Position numbers and translations under genes: made by a program. From Akebia trifoliata (Eukaryota; Streptophyta; Magnoliopsida; Ranunculales; Lardizabalaceae), in assembly GCA_017979445.1 (NCBI GenBank), contig JADQWC010000613.1, positions 1 to 64,000 of the forward strand: 64,000 nt of DNA, given 5' to 3'. A model generated the notes under the pieces. It ran no database searches. It was not told the origin of the DNA and worked only from the letters and a program-made list of their open reading frames with translations. This document shows positions 58,445-64,000 of the stretch, piece after piece. How positions within the stretch are numbered: position 1 is the first letter of the stretch; each line of letters begins with the position of its first letter.

Positions 58445-61443
58445 TGTAAAACCCCGAGTTTTCAATTCGTATCTCGAGAAAAATAAATAATGGAATTTTG
58501 AGAAAATCTTGAAAGTGAGACTTAGGGGTAAAACTTTAGGAGGTTTCTGATCATTTTTAAGAAAATCTGACCTCACCATTGTATTCAAAATGATCGAAAA
58601 ATATACTTTAGCCTGTAAACACGCTCAAGTGCGAGTCCGAATAGAAAAGTTGCAAAATCCTCGATTACCGAGTCAGATCAGGTTAAAATAGTGACTTCTT
58701 ACTAGAGCAAGAATTATTAAGATCCGATTATACCATTGGGTTCGTAACGAAAAATTATTGAACATGGACTATTATTTGTCATTTTTGGAACATAGAAAGT
58801 CGAATTATCATAAAAAATGAAAATGATGTCAATTTTAGGGGTCACCTTAGGCAAAAAATGTAAATTTTTGTTAGAGACAAAATTTATAGAAATTGACCAT
58901 ATCATTAGATCCGGAACGAAAAATTAGATAAAATAGAATATTCATTTGTCAGTTTTGGAGTCCGGATAGTTAAGTTATCGTCGATCAAAATAATAAGAAA
59001 AATACCAATTTCGTCCCAAATTTTATATAAATAAAATTAAAATTTTTTTTTTATTCTTCTTCTCTCCAACCTGTCCAAAATAGCCAATGAAATATATATA
59101 TTTTTTAACTTCAACCTCAGATTCACGACAAACGGCTGGCCGTCGTCGATCGACGTAGAAGGGAGAAACGTCCGTAGCCGTGTTCTCTACAAAAGCCACC
59201 CAACCTCTTTCCATTTCACTTTCTTTTTCACCCTATATCGTAAAAAATCAGCTGTACTTATATACGGGGATTTTGAAACTTTGACCTCGGATTTCGTTCG
59301 TTTCGGGATCAAATCGTCATCCGTTGTAAAAGGGAGAAATGACGACGGCGTCGAGATCTTCGAAATCACCAGGCTAAATTTAAAAATTAACTATCTCGAA
59401 GTTTAGTCCATCTCGATTTTTGTGCGCGTTCACCTCGATTTCCGTGCACGCATTTCGATCATATCGCACAGAGATAGTAAGAAACTCTCAATTTCTATTA
59501 GTAATCGTAGATTGTGAAAATTACATTTAGGATTTTATTAAAATTTTGTGGTGAGTTTCTAAAAATATAGAAATCAATTGGTTATCTCAAATTTACGCCA
59601 GGACTTGCACATTTGATATATTTAATTGTATTTTATGACAAATTATACGTAGGTAGGATATTTCAATGGGTTATTTCCATCAGTTGGGTCCTGTGCACCG
59701 ATCAGACCCCATTTTGATCTAAGTTTTATACTTTTTCAATGTTATTGATAAAAATAAATTTCATAATTGAAAAAATGATTTAATATTCAATTAACTCAAT
59801 TGAGTTGATAAATATCAGAAAGTAGATATTTTGTTTGAGAGATTGAAAATTATAAAATTAAAAAAAAAAAAAGGAAAAAGGGTATGAAAATTGTAAAATG
59901 TCAGAATCATACCCGAGGGGTGATGCCTGCATTTTACATTGTTGTGTTGTGTGTAGGTTGGTGAACAGGTATCCAAGGATAATATTACTGGTTGCATGTT
60001 TATTTACTTTCTGTTAGCGCGAGGTGCTGTTTACTTTTTCGTTATATTATTTATTTTAGACCAGGTGGCCACAGTTGCATGTTAAGAAACTGGATATCCA
60101 TTCTCAACCTTGTATTGTTAATTTCTCTTTTATTTTTAAATGAAAATAATATATATATATATATATAAGTAGCTATTTTGGGAGCTGTTAAAGAGTCTGT
60201 GAATGCCTGAAGGGATAGTGCGTCATATCATCTGGAGTGGTGTACTATCTTGGGATGTACGGTAGGGACCACCAAGCTCATACGTGGTATGGGACGCGTA
60301 TGAGAGTGGAGTCACAACTAGAATCCGGGTTATTCCTCTTTATCTTTACCAGTGAACTTGTAATGTAAAGGTGGTCATATACGAATGGGTTATATATTTG
60401 GGAATCACATGCATGCCTGATAGGCATAGACGAAGATGATTAGTCATGATCACTAATAATCTATAGTAGTCGAATATTCTGACACATCAAAAAGAGACCC
60501 ATTGTTTACGGTCATGTCAAACGGCTAGCCTGAACTGGATAAATGGTCAACCAAGTGTGGTAAGTGCAGAGACTGGCTACAAAATCAGGAACTAAAAGCT
60601 AGAGAAGAATTGAAACATCATGTCCCGACTGGAAGCTATCCAGTTGTGAATCCCAACTCTCTAATTCCAATACTCTACTACAGTGTATTATGTATCTGTT
60701 GCCTTACTTTGATATATAAAATGAAATGCATGTTTAATGTTTTTATTTAGTCAATTAGATTTGTATATAAAAAAAATGCTATAGTGAGTACTATTGGTTG
60801 ATGTAATGTCAGTTTTAAGATGTTTAGTTGCTCATCCTTAGCTATATGTACTAGTTAATCGTAGTTTATTCTGTAAAATTTTGTATATTTTAAAATGATT
60901 CAGTATATTTATTCGTTCATGTTAGGAGGGGTTATTAGCAGAAATTGTTTGTTTCCTTACTGGGTAATCATTGTTACTCACTCGTTCCTTCCTATTTTTT
61001 TTAGCTTCAGAGCCTATAGTTAGCGAGACGGGTGTAGAACCAACGAGTGGGGACCATCTGGTAGGTTGGATAAATGACCAGAGTCCATTACCTAGTGAGT
61101 GCTGGGGTTATTACCCCTAGTGGTGTCGATTCGTCAAAGAGTAATATAGATTTTGGTTTTGAGCGTTATAAATTTTGTTAGAGTGAGGAATTTCTGTATA
61201 ATTGTGCATATAAACTTCTTCTTCCGCACTCTGATTTTTGTACATTATTAGATGTATATAGGCTTCCGTTAGTATTCTATTTTGTATGTTTATATGCAGG
61301 ATTGTATGTTGTTTATTAGGTGCAGGTTGAACACCTTGGAATGCTAACATAAACAGAGGAGACCATGCCAAAATTTTGAAGTGTTACCTAGTACCTCGAG
61401 ATCTGACATGGGGATTTGTGTTAACGTTTGGCTGGGCGCCACA
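58445..61443 (+). mobile_element. Solo LTR (about 3.0 kb), same family as 41699-44909
   Basis: Begins TGTAAAACCCCGAG and ends GGGCGCCACA. A perfect 5-bp duplication, GATGA, lies at 58440-58444 and 61444-61448. The right two-thirds is readily aligned with 41699-44909 (for example CCCGAGGGGTGATG, GGACCACCAAGCTCATACG, ACAAAATCAGGAACTAAAAG). No internal region. A (TA)n run sits near 60150-60168. Confidence 0.82.
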
Positions 61444-61448
61444 GATGA

Positions 61449-62400
61449 CATTGTTCAGTAGTAGGGACACCACATTGTATTAAAGGCTCTGGCAATATAG
61501 GGGATTAGTTTAAAAGAAAAATCTTAAAGGATTACTCATTCTTCTTGTTTGTATGTTTGTGGGGAAAATTTTTTTTGAGGAAAAATCAATTTCTATAGAA
61601 AATGGTCCAATGGAAAATCTTATTTCTTTTGATTTTCATTTCAATGTGGTGATTTCCTGTCGACCAACCAGCCTACCAAACATGACCCATCAGAAGGAAA
61701 TATACACTGACAGTTTGCAATCCAAAACAACTCAAACTTATATGTTTGTGCTGCCAACCAAAAGCTTCTGAATTCAATCCTGAACAAATATAAATTGCCT
61801 TAACAGTCTGTTGTGTAATTTGTTAGATCAATTATAGTACTAGACATAACCCATCTTTCTAACTTTATTTTCAATTATAAAAATAATTGCTCAAGATACC
61901 TCACCCCAAAGAATGGGCATATATAGGCGGGTACTAGCTAATTATACTAAGGAATATTTATAAATACTACTTTACAATATGACATTACTACAATTAAACA
62001 CATTTAATTACAAAGTTGTGTACCATATAATCAACTTCAAATAACATTGCAACAAAATCAATCAATTATAGAATTGGGAATCATACAGGTATACAATCCA
62101 ATTGTGTTAACCTTTCTGATATTACATCAAAATAAGTCAACTTTTATTTGTGCCATTGAAAGTTGATATTCTTCCAAAGATTGATGCCCTTGATTTTATA
62201 TGTATTTCTTCTAAAAATCTTAGCATCAATTGTTTATAAACTCTAGACTACACATCAATATATATAAATTTCAACATCAATTGTGTATAAACTATTTCAA
62301 ATATCTATTTTTGTGTGTATAAACTCTAAATTACACATCTCACAAAATAAATTCACTATCATCTAAGTTTTGTGCATTGGATTTAATAGGTGATAAAAAG
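61449..62400. other. Intergenic, AT-rich, no gene recognised
   Basis: Short open frames without domain pattern. An imperfect local repeat (ATCAATTGTTTATAAACTCTA / CATCAATTGTGTATAAACTAT and relatives) lies at about 62225-62330. Confidence 0.4.
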
Positions 62401-62420
62401 TGTCTGGAACCCAACGTTAG

Positions 62421-62633
62421 GGGAAAGAGTTGACTTCCGAATCAGAAAAAATAAAATTTATCTGGATACGAGAAATCCACAAGATATTTATCGATATATG
62501 TTTTGAATTGATCCAACAGGATCGTAGAAATGACCCTATTTTGGATAAATTAAGTTGGAAAAACCTTCGACGAGAGCTTAAGAATATATCAAATGTACAC
62601 ATCGGACTGAAACAACTTAAGAGCCATTAATAT
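62421..62633 (+). pseudogene. Myb/SANT-like domain exon fragment
   Basis: The open plus-strand frame reads ...IREIHKIFIDICFELIQQ, then DPILDKLSWKNLRRELKNIS and LGLKQLKSH-like IGLKQLKSH. This fits the Myb/SANT-like domain (Myb_DNA-bind_3 type) found in plant L10-interacting-Myb-like proteins and Harbinger-associated proteins. It has no ATG and is bounded by stops (TAG at 62418-62420 and TAA at 62631). The usual first Trp of the domain is not seen. It ends 9 bp before an LTR, so the LTR may have cut an older gene. Confidence 0.45.
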
Positions 62634-62641
62634 AAAACTAA

Positions 62642-64000
62642 TGTGGCGCCCTGCCAAACGCTAACACAAATCCCCATGTCAGATCTCGAGATACTAGGTG
62701 GCACCTCAAAATTTCGGCATGATTTCCTTTGTTTATGTTAGCATTCCAAGGCGTTCAACCTGCACTTGATAAACAACATACAATCCTGCATATAAACAAA
62801 CAAAATATAATACTAGCGGAAGCCTATATACGTCTAATAATGTACAATAGAACAGAGTGCGGAAGAAGAAAATTTATATACAGGATTATAGAGAGATTCC
62901 TCACTCTAACAAAATTCCTAACGCTCAAAACAAAAATCTATATTACTCTTGGACGAATCGACACCACTAGGGGTAATAACCCCAGTATTCACTAGGTAAT
63001 GGACTCTAGTCGTCTATCTGACCCATCAGATGGTCCCCACTCGCTGATTCTATGCCCACCTCACTAACTACAGGCTCTGAAGCTAAAAAAATAGGAAGGA
63101 ACAGGTGAGTAATAATGGTTACCCAGTAAGGAAACAAATAATTTCTGCTAATAGCTCTTCCTAACATGAACGAATAAACATACTGAATCATTTTAAAATA
63201 TACAAAAGTTTACAGAAGCAACTACGATTAACTGGTACATATAGCTAGAGATGAGCAACTAAACATTTTAAAACTCACATTACATCAATCAACAATACTC
63301 ATTATAGTATTTTCTTTATATACAAATCTAATTGACCAAATAGAAACATTAAACATGCATTTCATTTTATATATCAAAGTAAGGAAACAAATACATAATA
63401 CACTATGGTGGAGTATTGAAATTAGAGAGTTGGGATTCACGATTGGATCGCTCCCAGTCGGGACATGATGTTACAATTCTTCTCTGGCTTTTAGTTCTTG
63501 ATTTTGTGGCCAGTCGCTGTTTACCACACTTGTGGGACCATTTATCCGACTGAGGCTGGTCATTTAACATGACCGTAAGCAATGGGTCTCTTTTCGATGT
63601 ATCAGAATGTTCGACTACTAGAGATTGTTAGTGATCACTGACTAATCATCTTCGTCTATGCCTATCAGGCGTGCATGTGATTCCCAAATATACAAACCAT
63701 TCGTATACGACCACTTTTACATTACAAGTTTACTAGTAAAGATAGAGAGGAATAACCTGGATTCTAGTTGTGACTTCACTCTCATACGCGTCCCATACCA
63801 CGTATGAGCTTGGTGGTCTCTATCGTACATCTCAAGATAGTATACTACTCCGAATGATATGACGCACTATCCCTTCAGGCATTCACAAACTTTTTAACAG
63901 CTCATAAAATAGCTATATATATATAATTTTTATTTGAAAATAGAAGAGAAATTAACAATACAAGATTGAGAATGGATATCCAGTTTCTTACCATGTAAGT
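62642..64000 (-). mobile_element. LTR of the 41699/58445 family, inverted, cut by window end
   Basis: Starts TGTGGCGCCCTGCCAAACGC at 62642, the reverse complement of the end of the solo LTR at 61443. It stays alignable to the window end, where position 64000 corresponds to about 60075 of that LTR. Whether it is solo or belongs to a full element cannot be told. Confidence 0.8.

Overview
This is a stretch of nuclear genome from a flowering plant, probably a eudicot. The evidence is a host gene split by GT-AG introns, AT-rich spacers, plant Ty1/copia and Ty3/gypsy (Tat/Ogre-like and Athila) elements, Tourist-like MITEs, a tRNA-derived SINE, a LINE relic and an endogenous plant pararetrovirus. 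No CRISPR, operon or other bacterial feature is present. Layout: 1-187 is the end of an LTR cut by the window edge. 188-1880 is a broken Ty1/copia element, with gag only, on the minus strand. 2933-3270 is a Tourist-like MITE with TTA duplications. The one convincing host gene is on the minus strand. It encodes a 592-residue ZIP-family metal transporter of the Arabidopsis At3g08650 type, in five coding exons (15675-15223, 13797-13513, 11636-11508, 5849-5752, 4995-4182), with an upstream non-coding exon ending at 16993. All exon phases agree and the reading frame is open throughout. Its introns hold a SINE (intron 1), a LINE relic (intron 2), and a hairpin MITE plus a 2.6 kb non-autonomous LTR element (the 5.7 kb intron 3). 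From 17440 to 56690 the window is nested mobile DNA. A rearranged endogenous pararetrovirus (Caulimoviridae, Florendovirus/Petuvirus-like) is bounded on both sides by AT-dinucleotide tracts. It is split by a 29.4 kb Tat/Ogre-like retrotransposon (18102-47502, 5-bp duplication CCTTG, LTRs of 2.31 and 2.22 kb). That element carries an Athila element (about 24285-33460) and a solo LTR (41699-44909, duplication CACGT). Its 3' untranslated region carries, in sense orientation, a fragment of a host HD-ZIP class IV transcription factor gene with two internal deletions and nonsense changes. The leaders of the Tat-like and Athila elements share a short palindrome just upstream of gag. The pararetrovirus right of the big element consists of movement-protein, coat-protein and protease pieces (minus), then reverse transcriptase-RNase H, a second ORF and a promoter-like region (plus), then a second reverse transcriptase-protease-zinc-knuckle copy (minus). 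The two reverse transcriptase copies form an inverted repeat of about 415 bp. 56690-64000 is AT-rich. It holds an orphan last exon of the ribosomal protein uS13 (RPS18) gene, a second solo LTR (58445-61443, duplication GATGA) of the family seen at 41699, a Myb/SANT-like exon fragment, and a third LTR of that family running off the window end in the opposite orientation. All calls were made by reading the sequence; no similarity search was run.
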